This document shows positions 33,266-43,206 of a stretch of 50,088 nt of DNA, in pieces (within the stretch, counting starts at the first letter, position 1; every line of letters starts with the position of its first letter). The DNA is from Spirochaetota bacterium. Lineage in GTDB: Bacteria; Spirochaetota; Spirochaetia; SZUA-6. The stretch is taken from assembly GCA_013151965.1 (NCBI GenBank), contig JAADHF010000118.1, forward strand, positions 18,920 to 69,007, written 5' to 3'. The notes under the pieces are model-generated. The model had not been told where the DNA came from. It ran no database searches and worked only from the letters and a program-made list of their open reading frames with translations. A program made the position numbers and the translations under genes.

Positions 33266-34198
33266 ATGATTAGAATTTACAGAAAAAATAAAGAAACTCT
33301 GGAGCAGCTTAATAACATCGATAAAGACTGCTGGATAAACTTAGTAAATCCTCAGAAAGAAGAACTGGAAGAATTAAGTAAATCATTGAATATTCCGCAT
33401 GATTTTTTAACCGACCCCTTAGACCCCGATGAGAGATCAAGAATCGAAACGGATGAGGGCAGCACCCTGATTATTCTCCGGGTACCGCAGTTTCAGGGTA
33501 CCGATGCCGAGATTTCATTTGTAACCCTTCCGGTGGGAATAATTATTAAAGACGATTCTTTAATTACACTTTATCCAAGGGAAAACGAAATTATCGAAGA
33601 TTTTATTAAAGGTAAAGTAAAGAGTTTTTCAACATCCAATAAGAACAGGTTTATTCTGCAGATATTTTTAAGAACCGCAATTATTTATCTTAAACACCTA
33701 AAGGAAATTAACAAAAGGACAAATGGGATAGAGAAAGAACTGCATAAATCCATGAAAAACGAAGAACTGATAAAACTTTTAAATATGGAAAAAAGTCTTG
33801 TCTATTTCACCACATCCTTAAGATCCAATGAGATAATGATGGAACGGCTTCTGAAGATAAAAATCCTTAAAATGAAGCCCGATGATATCGATTTTTTAGA
33901 GGATGCAATCGTAGAAAATAAACAGGCAATCGAAATGGCCAATATTTACAGCAACATATTAAGCGGTATGATGGATGCATTCGCCTCTGTAATATCCAAT
34001 AACTTAAATGTCGTCATGAAATATCTGACTGCCATTACAATTATTCTGATGCTGCCCACACTCGTTGCAAGTTTTTACGGAATGAATGTGAACCTGCCCT
34101 TAGAGAAATCACCTTATGCTTTTTTATTTACCATAGGTATTTCCCTTATCCTTTCCATTACAGGCGTTATTATTTTTATAAAAAGGAAATGGTTCTGA
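33266..34198 (+). CDS. corA: CorA-family divalent cation (Mg2+/Co2+) transporter
   Basis: This 310-aa protein has an N-terminal cytoplasmic funnel (1-245), mostly alpha/beta then long helices, followed by two C-terminal membrane helices (about 248-270 and 285-305) with the pore signature YGMN at the end of the first. The gene has a strong GGCGGAGG site. It would form a pentameric Mg2+ channel. The next genes synthesise a nickel cofactor, so Ni2+ or Co2+ uptake is possible, but nothing in the sequence decides this. Confidence 0.93.
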   Translation: MIRIYRKNKETLEQLNNIDKDCWINLVNPQKEELEELSKSLNIPHDFLTDPLDPDERSRIETDEGSTLIILRVPQFQGTDAEISFVTLPVGIIIKDDSLITLYPRENEIIEDFIKGKVKSFSTSNKNRFILQIFLRTAIIYLKHLKEINKRTNGIEKELHKSMKNEELIKLLNMEKSLVYFTTSLRSNEIMMERLLKIKILKMKPDDIDFLEDAIVENKQAIEMANIYSNILSGMMDAFASVISNNLNVVMKYLTAITIILMLPTLVASFYGMNVNLPLEKSPYAFLFTIGISLILSITGVIIFIKRKWF

Positions 34199-34214
34199 TT
34201 CGGGATAAAACTAA

Positions 34215-34267
34215 TCCAGGCGGCGCGTTAATGCCGGACACTCTGCCTGTAGTCTGCAAGACGGCAG
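34215..34267 (+). promoter_or_regulatory. Structured leader before larB
   Basis: Within the 97-bp space after corA there is a two-tier hairpin: CTGCC (34243-34247) with GGCAG (34263-34267), and an inner GTCT (34252-34255) with AGAC (34259-34262) around GCA. A GC-rich GGCGGCGCG...GCC segment precedes it. It may be the corA terminator or a leader element of larB. It does not match the metal riboswitch patterns I know. Confidence 0.35.
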
Positions 34268-34295
34268 GTTATAAAAAGAAAAACAGGGGGGATCC

Positions 34296-35057
34296 TTGAA
34301 CGAAAAAGAAATAAAACTGTTGTTAAGACAGGTTAAAGAAGGCAGCACCGGAGTCGAAGATGCGGTTAAAAAACTAAAGAACCTGCCTTTCGAAGCACTG
34401 GGCTATGCAACGGTAGATCATCACCGGGCTCTGCGGAGGGGACAGCCGGAGACTATTTTCTGCGAGGGAAAAACCCTTGACCAGATAAAAGGCATTGCAG
34501 CTAAGATGATGAAGAGTAATACGAATGTACTGGCTACCCGGGCAAGCCATGAGGTTTATGAAGCCTTAAAAGAGGTATCCGTTCAAGTAGAATATCATGA
34601 GCAGGCACGAATTGTAGTTATCAACCGCCGGCCTATTTCCGCAACCCGCAGTATAATTCTGGTCGTTACAGCCGGCACTGCGGACATTCCGGTAGCCGAA
34701 GAGGCGGTGGTAACCGCTACAGTGATGGGAAACACAGTGGAAAGATTATACGATGTGGGAATAGCCGGAATACACAGACTGCTCGCTTACAGGGAAAAAC
34801 TGGACCAGGCCGGTGTACTGATCGTCGCAGCCGGTATGGATGGAGCACTTCCCGGTGTGGTTGCCGGACTTACCGGCAAACCTGTTATTGCAGTCCCCAC
34901 CAGCGTCGGTTACGGCGTGAGCTTCGGCGGTCTTTCGGCTCTGCTAACCATGCTGAACAGTTGTGCAGGGGGTGTATCCGTGGTAAACATTGATAACGGC
35001 TACGGAGCTGCCTATTGTGCCTCACTGATTAACCGGCTGGCGGAAAGGAGAGATTGA
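34296..35057 (+). CDS. larB: LarB, nickel-pincer cofactor synthesis (NaAD carboxylase/hydrolase)
   Basis: This 253-aa protein starts with TTG preceded by an AGGGGGG site. The C-terminal half is the PurE-like (AIR carboxylase) domain, with VTAGTADIPVAEEA (about residue 130), GIAGIHRLL and AAGMDGALPGVVAGL (about 175-195), and GVSFGGLSALLTMLN. LarB carboxylates nicotinic acid adenine dinucleotide, the first step to the nickel-pincer nucleotide used by lactate racemase (LarA) and its relatives. It sits 1 nt before larC. Confidence 0.95.
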   Translation: MNEKEIKLLLRQVKEGSTGVEDAVKKLKNLPFEALGYATVDHHRALRRGQPETIFCEGKTLDQIKGIAAKMMKSNTNVLATRASHEVYEALKEVSVQVEYHEQARIVVINRRPISATRSIILVVTAGTADIPVAEEAVVTATVMGNTVERLYDVGIAGIHRLLAYREKLDQAGVLIVAAGMDGALPGVVAGLTGKPVIAVPTSVGYGVSFGGLSALLTMLNSCAGGVSVVNIDNGYGAAYCASLINRLAERRD

Positions 35058-35058
35058 C

Positions 35059-36279
35059 ATGTCCGGGATTCTTTACTTTGACTGCCGGTCAGGGATCAGC
35101 GGGGATATGACCATAGGCGCTTTGCTCGACCTCGGAATAGACCGGAATAAATTTATCCGCCAGCTTAAAGAATTGGGATTAAAGGGATACGAACTGCAGA
35201 TTACAGAGAAAAAGGTCAATGGTATTTCCGCAACCGATTTTAAAGTAACTCTTACAGATGAAAATTCTTACCATCATGTAAATCTTCCGGACATTGAGAA
35301 AATCATCGGGAACAGCGGTTTAAACAATAAAATAAAAGGCTTAAGCAAAAAGATATTCCGCTGTATCGCAGAGGCGGAAATGGATGTTCATAACTTACCT
35401 GTAGAGCAGGTCCATTTCCATGAGGTAGGTGCCGTTGATTCTATCATAGATATTGTAGGCACTGCGATTTGTATGTCCATGCTTAATCCGGACAGTATTT
35501 ACTCCTCTCCCCTTCATTTAGGCAGCGGCTTTGTCAAATGCTCCCATGGGCTAATCCCTGTTCCGGCTCCGGCAACCGTTGAGATTCTCAAAGGCGTCCC
35601 CGTTTATTCAACGGGTATTCAGGGCGAACTGGTAACGCCAACCGGAGCCGCTATCGTAAAAACCCTGGCCGCGCAGTTTATCAATCTGCCGTCCATGAAG
35701 ATAGAGAAAGCAGGATACGGAACCGGGAAAAAAAGCTACGATATTCCCAATGCCTTAAGGGTGTTCTTCGGACAGGAGATATCACTTAAGGAACTTCAGC
35801 CGGAAGAGCTTCTCCTTCTGGAAACAAATATAGACGATATGAGCCCCGAGATATATTCGTTCCTCTTTCCCCTGCTGTTTAAAAAAGGCGCACTCGATGT
35901 ATATCTGACAAACATCATCATGAAAAAGGGAAGACCTGCCGTAATGCTCAGCGTGCTCTGTGAACCGGAAAATCAAGCCGGGCTTAAAAATATAATCTTT
36001 ACCGAAACCACAACCCTCGGGATTAGACAGCAGATTATCCGGCGCGACATCCTGGAACGTGAAACAATCACCATGGATACCAGATTCGGCAGAATAAAAG
36101 CAAAGGCTGCCTTTAAAGACGGCCGTATGCTCCGGTTAACCCCTGAGTATGAAGAATGTAAAAGAGTTGCAGAGGAACAGAGTATGCCACTCCGAAAGGT
36201 TTATGATCTGCTTGCCGCGGAGATCCGGGCCTTTATATCGAACCGCTCCGGTTTTGACGATCCCCGGTCCGGAGCTTAA
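35059..36279 (+). CDS. larC: LarC, nickel insertion protein of the pincer cofactor pathway
   Basis: This 406-aa protein is full length and uninterrupted; in Lactobacillus plantarum the two halves are joined by a programmed frameshift. The N-terminus FDCRSGISGDMTIGALLDLG, the HFHEVGAVDSIIDIVG segment (about residue 115) and the C-terminal ETNIDDMSPEIYSFL are the DUF111/LarC signatures. LarC uses CTP to insert Ni2+ into the bis-thiocarboxylated pyridinium nucleotide. It follows larB directly and faces larE. Confidence 0.95.
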   Translation: MSGILYFDCRSGISGDMTIGALLDLGIDRNKFIRQLKELGLKGYELQITEKKVNGISATDFKVTLTDENSYHHVNLPDIEKIIGNSGLNNKIKGLSKKIFRCIAEAEMDVHNLPVEQVHFHEVGAVDSIIDIVGTAICMSMLNPDSIYSSPLHLGSGFVKCSHGLIPVPAPATVEILKGVPVYSTGIQGELVTPTGAAIVKTLAAQFINLPSMKIEKAGYGTGKKSYDIPNALRVFFGQEISLKELQPEELLLLETNIDDMSPEIYSFLFPLLFKKGALDVYLTNIIMKKGRPAVMLSVLCEPENQAGLKNIIFTETTTLGIRQQIIRRDILERETITMDTRFGRIKAKAAFKDGRMLRLTPEYEECKRVAEEQSMPLRKVYDLLAAEIRAFISNRSGFDDPRSGA

Positions 36280-36312
36280 ATATCCGCAGGTACAGCCTCT
36301 GAATTACATATT

Positions 36313-37134
36313 TTAAGCTTTTACCGGTTCCGAAACGAGCGATTCATTCATGCTTCCCATTCTATATCCGCCGAGGTCGAGTGTGATGTATGTATAGCCC
36401 AGTTTTTTAAACTTTTCCAGGATCTTTTCCCTGATTTCATCTTCGACAAATTTTACCATATCCTCTTTCGAAACTTCGATCCGTGCTATATCACCGTGAT
36501 GTCTTACGCGCAGCTGCCGGATACCCAATCCTCTTAAGAATTCTTCCGCCTCATCCACTTTAGCAAGTTTTTCCTGAGTTATGCTGCTTCCGTAGGGAAA
36601 GCGCGAAGCCAGACATGCAAATGCCGGTTTGTTCCATGTTGGAAGTTTCATTCTCTTTGATAATTCCCTTATATCAGCTTTAGTCAACTTCGCCTCTTTA
36701 AGCGGGCTTTTAATACCTAATTCAGCAGCGGCCTTCATGCCCGGACGGTAATCATCCAAATCATCAAAATTCGAACCATCCGCGACATGTTTAAATCCGT
36801 GCCGGTCCGCTATTTCCCGTAACTTCGAGAAAAGTTCTCCTTTACAATAGTAACACCTATCGGGAGTATTTTCAGAAAACCCGGAGATATCCAGCTCTTC
36901 CGAGATTATGATTTCATGGTTAATCCCGATTTCTTTTGCGAGTTTCTTCGCTTCCAGGAATTCCGACTGCGGGTAGGTAGCCGATGTAGCAGTAACCGCA
37001 AGTGCCCTGTCTTTAAGTACATCAAATGCTACCCTGGATAAAAAAGTACTGTCGACCCCTCCGGAGAAAGCAATCAGCACACTCTCCATAGATTTGATCG
37101 TATATTTTAAATCAGCCAGTTTCTTTTCTAACAT
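36313..37134 (-). CDS. larE: LarE, sulfur transferase of the pincer cofactor pathway, three-cysteine ([4Fe-4S]-type)
   Basis: This 273-aa PP-loop ATPase has the SGGVDST motif (residues 24-30). A CxxC pair at C94/C97 (DRCYYCKGE) and C174 (FACLASRFPYG) form the three-cysteine arrangement that, in studied homologs, binds a [4Fe-4S] cluster for sulfur transfer. The alternative is a single sacrificial Cys as in L. plantarum LarE. It adenylates and thiolates the LarB product. It is convergent with larC, so the three genes form one locus on opposite strands. A long imperfect inverted repeat (AGCTTAAATAT / ATATTTTAAGCT, about 36272-36318) spans the junction and may end both transcripts. Confidence 0.93.
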   Translation of the reverse strand: MLEKKLADLKYTIKSMESVLIAFSGGVDSTFLSRVAFDVLKDRALAVTATSATYPQSEFLEAKKLAKEIGINHEIIISEELDISGFSENTPDRCYYCKGELFSKLREIADRHGFKHVADGSNFDDLDDYRPGMKAAAELGIKSPLKEAKLTKADIRELSKRMKLPTWNKPAFACLASRFPYGSSITQEKLAKVDEAEEFLRGLGIRQLRVRHHGDIARIEVSKEDMVKFVEDEIREKILEKFKKLGYTYITLDLGGYRMGSMNESLVSEPVKA

Positions 37135-37215
37135 TTAATATTCCCTTCCGTATTATACTACAAAATTATATACAAAACTTCTTGTAATTTTTCAACTGCC
37201 AGGGAGAGCAGGTTT

Positions 37216-38235
37216 TTAACAATTAACCATAAATCTATGAACCGTTACATGATTATAGGTTTGTCCCGGCCTTAATATACAGTCGGGAAATTCCGGCCTG
37301 TTCAGAGAATCCGGGTAAAACTGGGTTTCCAGGCACAGTGCATCATGCTTTTTAAAGGTGCCGTGCAAAAAGTTTCCCGAGTAAAACTGTACCCCGGGCA
37401 TGGTCGTAAGAACTTCCATTGATATCCCCGATTCGGAGGAGAAGACTTCGGCTATAGACGTTAACTTTCCCGTATATGGCTTTAAAATATAGCAATGATC
37501 ATACCCTCCGGGAACTTTATCAATGTCGTCGCCGATAAGTTTCGGCTCCCTAAAATCCATAGGCGTCCCGCTGACCGGCTTAATCTCTCCGGTAGGTATT
37601 AAATCCTCACCCACCGGCAGATATTCCGGACAATTTAATTTAAGCAGATGATTATATATTCTGCCTGAATTCCTGCCGGAAAGGTTCCAGTATGAATGAT
37701 TTGTAAGGTTAACAGGCGAAGGCTTATCCGTCTCCGCCCTGTATTCGATCGCAAGCTCATTCTTCTCACTTAAACTATAGGTTGCCGTTACAGTAAGATT
37801 TCCGGGATAACCTTCTTCGCCGTCTTTACTTAAATATTTAAGGGTTACCCCTGCCTGATCCGTTTTTTCCCATACTTCCGCTTCCCATATTACACTGTTA
37901 AAACCTTTTATGCCGCCGTGTAGATGATGCTTCCCGTTTTCGTTCTTTGCAAGTTTATACTCCCGTCCGTCCAGTGTAAACTTTGCATCCTTTATTCTGT
38001 TTGCAAAACGTCCTATCAATGCACCTAAATACCCTTCATTTTCCAGGTAACCTTTAAGATCCTCATATCCAAGTACAATATTTACCGCTTTTCCTCTGCT
38101 TCCGGGAACAATTAAATCGGTAACAATACCGCCGTAGTTTATTACGGAAACTGAGACTCCATTTGAATTGGATAGAGTATATTTATATACTTCCTTATCA
38201 TTTAAGATTCCGAATACCCTTCTGTCTGCTTTCAT
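37216..38235 (-). CDS. galM: Aldose 1-epimerase (mutarotase)
   Basis: This 339-aa protein is full length for GalM. Signatures are GYLGALIGRFANRI (about 70-85), the first catalytic His in NGKHHLHGG (about 100), NLTNHSYWNL with the second His (about 178), and the catalytic Glu in LCLETQFYPDS (about 305). It equilibrates alpha and beta anomers of hexoses. It stands alone, but a decayed sugar-permease tail lies directly upstream on the same strand, so it may be the survivor of a sugar-uptake operon. Confidence 0.96.
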   Translation of the reverse strand: MKADRRVFGILNDKEVYKYTLSNSNGVSVSVINYGGIVTDLIVPGSRGKAVNIVLGYEDLKGYLENEGYLGALIGRFANRIKDAKFTLDGREYKLAKNENGKHHLHGGIKGFNSVIWEAEVWEKTDQAGVTLKYLSKDGEEGYPGNLTVTATYSLSEKNELAIEYRAETDKPSPVNLTNHSYWNLSGRNSGRIYNHLLKLNCPEYLPVGEDLIPTGEIKPVSGTPMDFREPKLIGDDIDKVPGGYDHCYILKPYTGKLTSIAEVFSSESGISMEVLTTMPGVQFYSGNFLHGTFKKHDALCLETQFYPDSLNRPEFPDCILRPGQTYNHVTVHRFMVNC

Positions 38236-38258
38236 CTTCCCTTATCCTTATTTTAGTG

Positions 38259-38363
38259 TTACTCATTTTTACCGCTTAAGGTTAACAAACCGCGTATATA
38301 GTACTTCTGCCCGAAAATAAATATAATCAATACAGGAATAATATACAACACTATTCCGGGATT
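38259..38363 (-). pseudogene. Remnant of a MalG-type ABC sugar permease (C-terminal 34 codons)
   Basis: Reading the minus strand upstream of galM, 34 codons from 38363 to the TAA at 38259 give a hydrophobic stretch followed by FGQKYYIRGLLTLSGKNE. This matches the end of MalG-family permeases, where an IIP...FQ+YF+RGL...G..KG tail is standard. An in-frame TGA lies just before it and no start or further permease sequence remains. It looks like the 3' scar left when a sugar ABC operon upstream of galM was deleted. Confidence 0.6.
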
Positions 38364-38546
38364 TCAGACAGATATAGAATCGCCATTTACCTGCCGGTAA
38401 AGGATTATCTTCCTCCGCAGCACTCGATGCACCGGCATTGAAATTTAAGGTTATTCAGTAATTTAACCCTGCATAAAATATAGCATTTCTTTTTTCCTTA
38501 CTGTATAATCGTAACCTGAAGGTTACACTATACAAGAGGAGAAAAG
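38364..38546. promoter_or_regulatory. glnS upstream region with promoter and leader hairpin
   Basis: A TATAAT box lies at 38504-38509 without a good -35. The inverted repeat GTAACC-TGAA-GGTTAC (38511-38526) sits at the expected start of transcription and could be an operator or a 5' hairpin. AGAGGAG precedes the GTG start of glnS. The rest (38364-38480) shows nothing I can name. Confidence 0.45.
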
Positions 38547-40253
38547 GTGAGCAAAACGGACATCGGAAAAGCTCCGGCAAATTCCAACTTTATACATGAA
38601 ATAATAGACAGAGACCTTGCTTCCGGCAGGTACGGCAAAAGGGTTCATACCCGTTTTCCTCCCGAGCCGAACGGATATCTCCATATAGGACATGCAAAAT
38701 CCATTGTACTGAATTTTACAACAGCCGTTAAATACGGAGGTAAATGCAATCTCCGTTTTGACGATACGAATCCGGAAAAAGAAGCATCGGAATACATAGA
38801 CTCCATTATAGAGGATGTAAAATGGCTCGGCTTCGATTGGGAAGACAGACTTTTCTACGCTTCGGACTATTTTAATAAATTCTACCGGTACGCCCTTAAG
38901 TTAATAGAAGAAGGCAAAGCCTATGTTGACAGTTCGACACCGGAAGAGATCAGCAGGATGCGCGGGACTCCTACCAGCCCGGGAATAGAGAGCTCCTATC
39001 GAGACAGAACCCCGGAAGAAAACCTTGCACTTTTCGAAAAGATGAAAAACGGGGAGTTTAATGAAGGTGAATGCGTATTAAGGGCAAAGATAGACATGAA
39101 ATCCCCGAACTTGAATCTTCGCGACCCTGTTATGTACAGAATAAAAAAGGTTCCTCATCCCCGGACGGGAAATACATGGTGTATCTATCCGATGTATGAC
39201 TGGGCGCACGGACTGGAAGATTCAATAGAGAATATAACACATTCACTATGCACTTTAGAATTCGAAAACCACAGGCCCCTGTATAACTGGTTTCTCGATC
39301 AGCTCCCCGACATCCCCCATCCAAGGCAGATTGAGTTTGCCAGACTCAACCTCACCTATACGGTAATGAGCAAGCGGAAACTATTAAAGCTCGTGGAGGA
39401 AGGGTATGTAAGCGGATGGGACGATCCCAGGATGCCTACCATTTCGGGACTCAGGAGAAGAGGTTATACCCCCTCGGCAATAAGAAAGTTCTGCGAGAGA
39501 ATCGGTGTTTCCAAAACAGAGAGCACTATAGATTTTGCTCTGCTCGAGTATGTACTGCGCGATGAGCTTAACAGGACTGCGCAGAGAAGAATGGCCGTAC
39601 TTAACCCGCTTAAAGTTACAATTACAAATTATCCGGAGGGAAAAGAAGAATGGCTCGATGCGGAAAACAATCCGGAAGACAGCTCCGCAGGAGTAAGGAA
39701 AATACCCTTTTCCGGGGTATTGTATATTGAACAGGATGATTTTCTGGAAGAACCTCCCAAAAAATACTTCAGGCTTGCTCCGGGAAGGGAAGTACGCCTT
39801 AAACATGCATATTTTATCACCTGTAATAATGTCATTAAGGGTGAAAACGGACAGGTAAAAGAACTCCTCTGCACATACGACCCTGCAACCCGCGGCGGTG
39901 AGGCGCCTGACGGCCGAAAGGTAAGAGGCACGATACATTGGGTTTCCGCCCGTCATGCCGTAAAAACGCAAGTCAGACTTTACAACAGCCTCTTTACAAG
40001 AGAAAACCCTCTCGAAACAGAGGAGGGAAAGGATTTTACGGATTATATAAACAATGAATCTCTGGTTACACTTAAAAACTGCCGGATAGAACCTTCCCTT
40101 TCGGAAGCAAAAGGGGGAGAGAATTATCAATTCTTAAGAAAGGGATACTTCTGCTTAGACAATAGAGACACGAATCCCGGTTATCCCGTTTTTAACAGAA
40201 CAGTGGCGCTTCGTGATACATGGGCAAGGATTCGAACAAACCGGAACCCCTAA
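38547..40253 (+). CDS. glnS: Glutaminyl-tRNA synthetase
   Basis: This 568-aa class I synthetase starts with GTG. The HIGH motif is in [15 protein letters not shown] (about residue 35-50), [11 protein letters not shown] follows, and the KMSKS equivalent is VMSKRKL near residue 275. The C-terminal anticodon-binding beta-barrels (about 345-560) are present. The residue pattern is of GlnRS rather than GluRS. It charges tRNA-Gln directly and so lessens the need for GatCAB on this tRNA. It is transcribed alone from the upstream region. Confidence 0.97.
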   Translation: MSKTDIGKAPANSNFIHEIIDRDLASGRYGKRVHTRFPPEPNGYLHIGHAKSIVLNFTTAVKYGGKCNLRFDDTNPEKEASEYIDSIIEDVKWLGFDWEDRLFYASDYFNKFYRYALKLIEEGKAYVDSSTPEEISRMRGTPTSPGIESSYRDRTPEENLALFEKMKNGEFNEGECVLRAKIDMKSPNLNLRDPVMYRIKKVPHPRTGNTWCIYPMYDWAHGLEDSIENITHSLCTLEFENHRPLYNWFLDQLPDIPHPRQIEFARLNLTYTVMSKRKLLKLVEEGYVSGWDDPRMPTISGLRRRGYTPSAIRKFCERIGVSKTESTIDFALLEYVLRDELNRTAQRRMAVLNPLKVTITNYPEGKEEWLDAENNPEDSSAGVRKIPFSGVLYIEQDDFLEEPPKKYFRLAPGREVRLKHAYFITCNNVIKGENGQVKELLCTYDPATRGGEAPDGRKVRGTIHWVSARHAVKTQVRLYNSLFTRENPLETEEGKDFTDYINNESLVTLKNCRIEPSLSEAKGGENYQFLRKGYFCLDNRDTNPGYPVFNRTVALRDTWARIRTNRNP

Positions 40254-40339
40254 CTAAAGCCATGGTAATAAATTACGTTTATGTACTTAATATAATTCCT
40301 TAAAACTTCCGTTAAGAGGGATTTGCAAAACACAGTCAA

Positions 40340-43081
40340 GTGTACTACAGTAGAAGTATGACAAAGGAGAATTTCTCCGAAGGGAATCTAAAATTACTGG
40401 TTAAGCTCAGCGATAAACTTGCATCTTCTTCCGGCTTTGCGGAAGAACTTCCCAACATATTTGCAAGTGCAGAAAAAATACTTGGTGCCGATTCCGGAAT
40501 TATGATACTAAACCGCAGTATTCCGGCTCTGCCGAAGATCTATTTCCATGGAAGCAGAAATCCTCTTAACTCCATACAACTTAACAGTATAGCCGCAGAA
40601 CTCAACTTTAAAAAACCATTCTATGATAATGACTATAGTAACAGCAGCAGAAGATTAAAAATTCTCATCGACAATGGTGTAAAGAGTGTAATCACATGTC
40701 CCCTTATGTTCCAGAACATTTTCGGATCACTTGTTTTTCTATCCCATAAGGAGAACAACTGTTTTAATACGAACAACTTATTTCTTCTAAAACTCTTTTC
40801 ACGTGTATTATCCGCAGCGATTAAATACAATCATATTTCGCACAGGTTCCGGCTTGCCAGAAAAGCAATCGATGCTGTTCTTCAGGTAAACCCGGTTCTG
40901 GATGCATCTTTAGATCTGCAGTCCATACTTGATTCTTTACTCACTTCCGCACTGGAACTTGCTCCCGCCAGCCTTGCGCACATCTTTTTATATGACAATA
41001 AAAAATTAAGATTCGGCGCCGCTCTCGGCCCGGACGGGAAATGGGATAAACCTTTCTCCGAACCTCGAAAAAACGGGTTAACCTATGCAGTGGCACGCAG
41101 CGGAAAAACACAGATTATAACCGACATACAGAACGATCCAATATTCAGAGACAAAAAGAAAAAATGGGACGGTTCGATTGTGAGCATCCCTTTAAAGATA
41201 AGAGAACGCGTTGTCGGGGTTATGAATATCTCGGAGTTTAGACCCGGTCAATTCACCCGGGACTCTTTGAGAATATGGAAACTCTTCTCCAATCAGGCAG
41301 CCATTGCAATCGAGAATGCCAGGCTGTTTGCAGAAGAAAGAAAGCTGCGCCTCAGAAACGAAGCATTACGATCAGCAGCTACGGTGATAACAAGAAGTCT
41401 TAATCTCTCCGAAGTATTAAACAGAATACTGACAGAAATAAGGCGTGTTGTACCTTACGATAGTGCATCCATTATGATAAAGGAAGGGGATCAAGTTAAA
41501 GTAGTCGCGGGCAAGGATCTGCCGGATAACAATGCAATAGGCAAATATTACAGAGGCAACAGGCTGGCTAAGAAAATGGAAGAAACGGGGAAGCCGTTAA
41601 TTCTTAAAGATGCAAGATCTTCGAAAGAATTTACAGGATGGGGTAATACCGGCTATGTACGGGGCTGGCTAGGCGTGCCTCTTATTACGCGTGATAAAAT
41701 GATCGGATATATAACCCTCGACAGCAGAGAAAAATCCGCATATACAAAGGCCGACGGAGATATAGCATTTAATTTCGCATATCAGGCAGCCATCGCAGTG
41801 GAAAATGCAACTCTTCACGAGAGTCTTAAAGAAAAACTAAAAGCACTTGAAAACTCGCAGAACCAGTTGATACAGAGCGAAAAATTAGCCGCCGTAGGCA
41901 GACTTGTTGCGGGAATTGCTCATGAACTCAACAACCCGCTGACATCGATTGTGGGCATTGCCCAGCTTCTTAAAACTGCCGAAAAGAACAACGAAAATGC
42001 GGAATATCTCGACAGACTTGTGTCGGAAGCAAACAGGACAGCAGATATCGTACGGGGTCTTCTCGACTTTACACATCAGCGGCAATCCCAATATACGGAA
42101 ATTAACATAAATGATGTTATTACGGAAACCATAAAACTTATTTCCTATGACGTAAAATCACATAATATCGATATAACAACAAATCTCTCTCCGGATATGC
42201 CGGCAACAACTGCGGATTTCCATAAATTACAGCAGGTATTCATAAATCTTATCATAAATGCAATCCAGGCTATCTCCGAATCGGGAAAGGGAGATACGGT
42301 AGCAATTACAACAAACCGCATAGAACAATCCGAACCGGCCGAGCACCCGGGCAAGGATCTTCCCGGCCACACTTTTACTTCCGGCAGGGTTATTCGTATA
42401 ATTATTACAGATAACGGACCCGGAATTCCGGACAATATTATTTCCAGTATTTTCGACCCTTTTTTTACAACGAAACCGATAGGAAGCGGAACAGGCCTCG
42501 GATTATCCGTATGTCACGGTATTATACGCGAACACAGAGGCAGTATCCGGACGCAAAGTACTCCCGGTAAAGGTGCGGAATTTATTATCGATCTGCCTGT
42601 TATACCTTTGCCGGAATACAGTCCGCAAAAAATCAGGGAACCGGCTGTTTACAGCAGTTTTATATCCGCTCCCGAACCTACTCTGACCGAAAAGGAGCAT
42701 ACAATAAGAATCCTGGTGGCAGAGGACGAAGATACACTTCGCAGAATAATGGTACGTTACTTAAAAAAGTGCGGCTACCATGCAGATTCCGCTAAAAACG
42801 GAATAGAGGCATTCGACTGCATAAGGAAAGAGCAATATACCCTTATTATTTCCGACATAAAAATGCCCGGAATTAACGGAATAGAACTATATAAGAAAGT
42901 ACTTAAAGTTAATCCCCGGTTAGCCGGACATTTTATAATCTCCACCGGAGATGTAATAAGCAGGGATTCTGCAGTATTCCTTTCCGAAACAAATATTCCT
43001 TATCTTACAAAACCCTTTGAGATGAAAACCATGGAAAATGCGGTCCGCGAAATTCTTAAAATCAAAAAAAGAATAAACTGA
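40340..43081 (+). CDS. Cytoplasmic GAF-domain hybrid histidine kinase
   Basis: This protein of about 913 aa has no membrane segments. It has three GAF-like domains (about 10-165, 175-345 and 355-500), a HisKA domain with H528 in [13 protein letters not shown], a HATPase ([31 protein letters not shown]) and a C-terminal receiver with D839 in IISDIKMPG. The frame opens with GTG at 40340. An in-frame ATG six codons later (40358) is an equally good start, and neither has a clear ribosome-binding site. It would sense a cytoplasmic small molecule or redox signal. The partner is unknown. Confidence 0.92.
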   Translation: MYYSRSMTKENFSEGNLKLLVKLSDKLASSSGFAEELPNIFASAEKILGADSGIMILNRSIPALPKIYFHGSRNPLNSIQLNSIAAELNFKKPFYDNDYSNSSRRLKILIDNGVKSVITCPLMFQNIFGSLVFLSHKENNCFNTNNLFLLKLFSRVLSAAIKYNHISHRFRLARKAIDAVLQVNPVLDASLDLQSILDSLLTSALELAPASLAHIFLYDNKKLRFGAALGPDGKWDKPFSEPRKNGLTYAVARSGKTQIITDIQNDPIFRDKKKKWDGSIVSIPLKIRERVVGVMNISEFRPGQFTRDSLRIWKLFSNQAAIAIENARLFAEERKLRLRNEALRSAATVITRSLNLSEVLNRILTEIRRVVPYDSASIMIKEGDQVKVVAGKDLPDNNAIGKYYRGNRLAKKMEETGKPLILKDARSSKEFTGWGNTGYVRGWLGVPLITRDKMIGYITLDSREKSAYTKADGDIAFNFAYQAAIAVENATLHESLKEKLKALENSQNQLIQSEKLAAVGRLVAGIAHELNNPLTSIVGIAQLLKTAEKNNENAEYLDRLVSEANRTADIVRGLLDFTHQRQSQYTEININDVITETIKLISYDVKSHNIDITTNLSPDMPATTADFHKLQQVFINLIINAIQAISESGKGDTVAITTNRIEQSEPAEHPGKDLPGHTFTSGRVIRIIITDNGPGIPDNIISSIFDPFFTTKPIGSGTGLGLSVCHGIIREHRGSIRTQSTPGKGAEFIIDLPVIPLPEYSPQKIREPAVYSSFISAPEPTLTEKEHTIRILVAEDEDTLRRIMVRYLKKCGYHADSAKNGIEAFDCIRKEQYTLIISDIKMPGINGIELYKKVLKVNPRLAGHFIISTGDVISRDSAVFLSETNIPYLTKPFEMKTMENAVREILKIKKRIN

Positions 43082-43114
43082 TTATTTTTGTTCTAAATAG
43101 TTCACAAAACTAAC

Positions 43115-43143
43115 TTGACAATCATAAACAATCATGCTTAAAT
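43115..43143 (+). promoter_or_regulatory. DeoR-gene promoter with a direct-repeat operator between -35 and -10
   Basis: TTGACA (43115-43120), a 17-bp spacer and TTAAAT (43138-43143). Two ACAATCAT repeats (43118-43125 and 43128-43135), exactly one helical turn apart, occupy the spacer. This suggests autorepression by the DeoR-type protein. Confidence 0.55.
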
Positions 43144-43206
43144 TAAAAAGAATATTCAGGCAAAGAAAGTAGAATATCGTTATTAATAAGCAACAGGAGA
43201 TTATTT

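Noticed and set aside
32998..33273. Open frame of 91 codons upstream of and overlapping corA
   Set aside because: No ribosome-binding site, it overlaps the corA start, its composition is unlike that of a real protein, and a corA promoter lies inside it.
34199..34295. Possible Ni/Co (czcD-type) riboswitch before larB
   Set aside because: The conserved blocks of that riboswitch are not present; only a generic hairpin remains.
39384..40130. 248-codon open frame antisense to glnS
   Set aside because: It lies fully inside the well-supported glutaminyl-tRNA synthetase gene in the opposite strand; it is a by-product of that gene's codon use.
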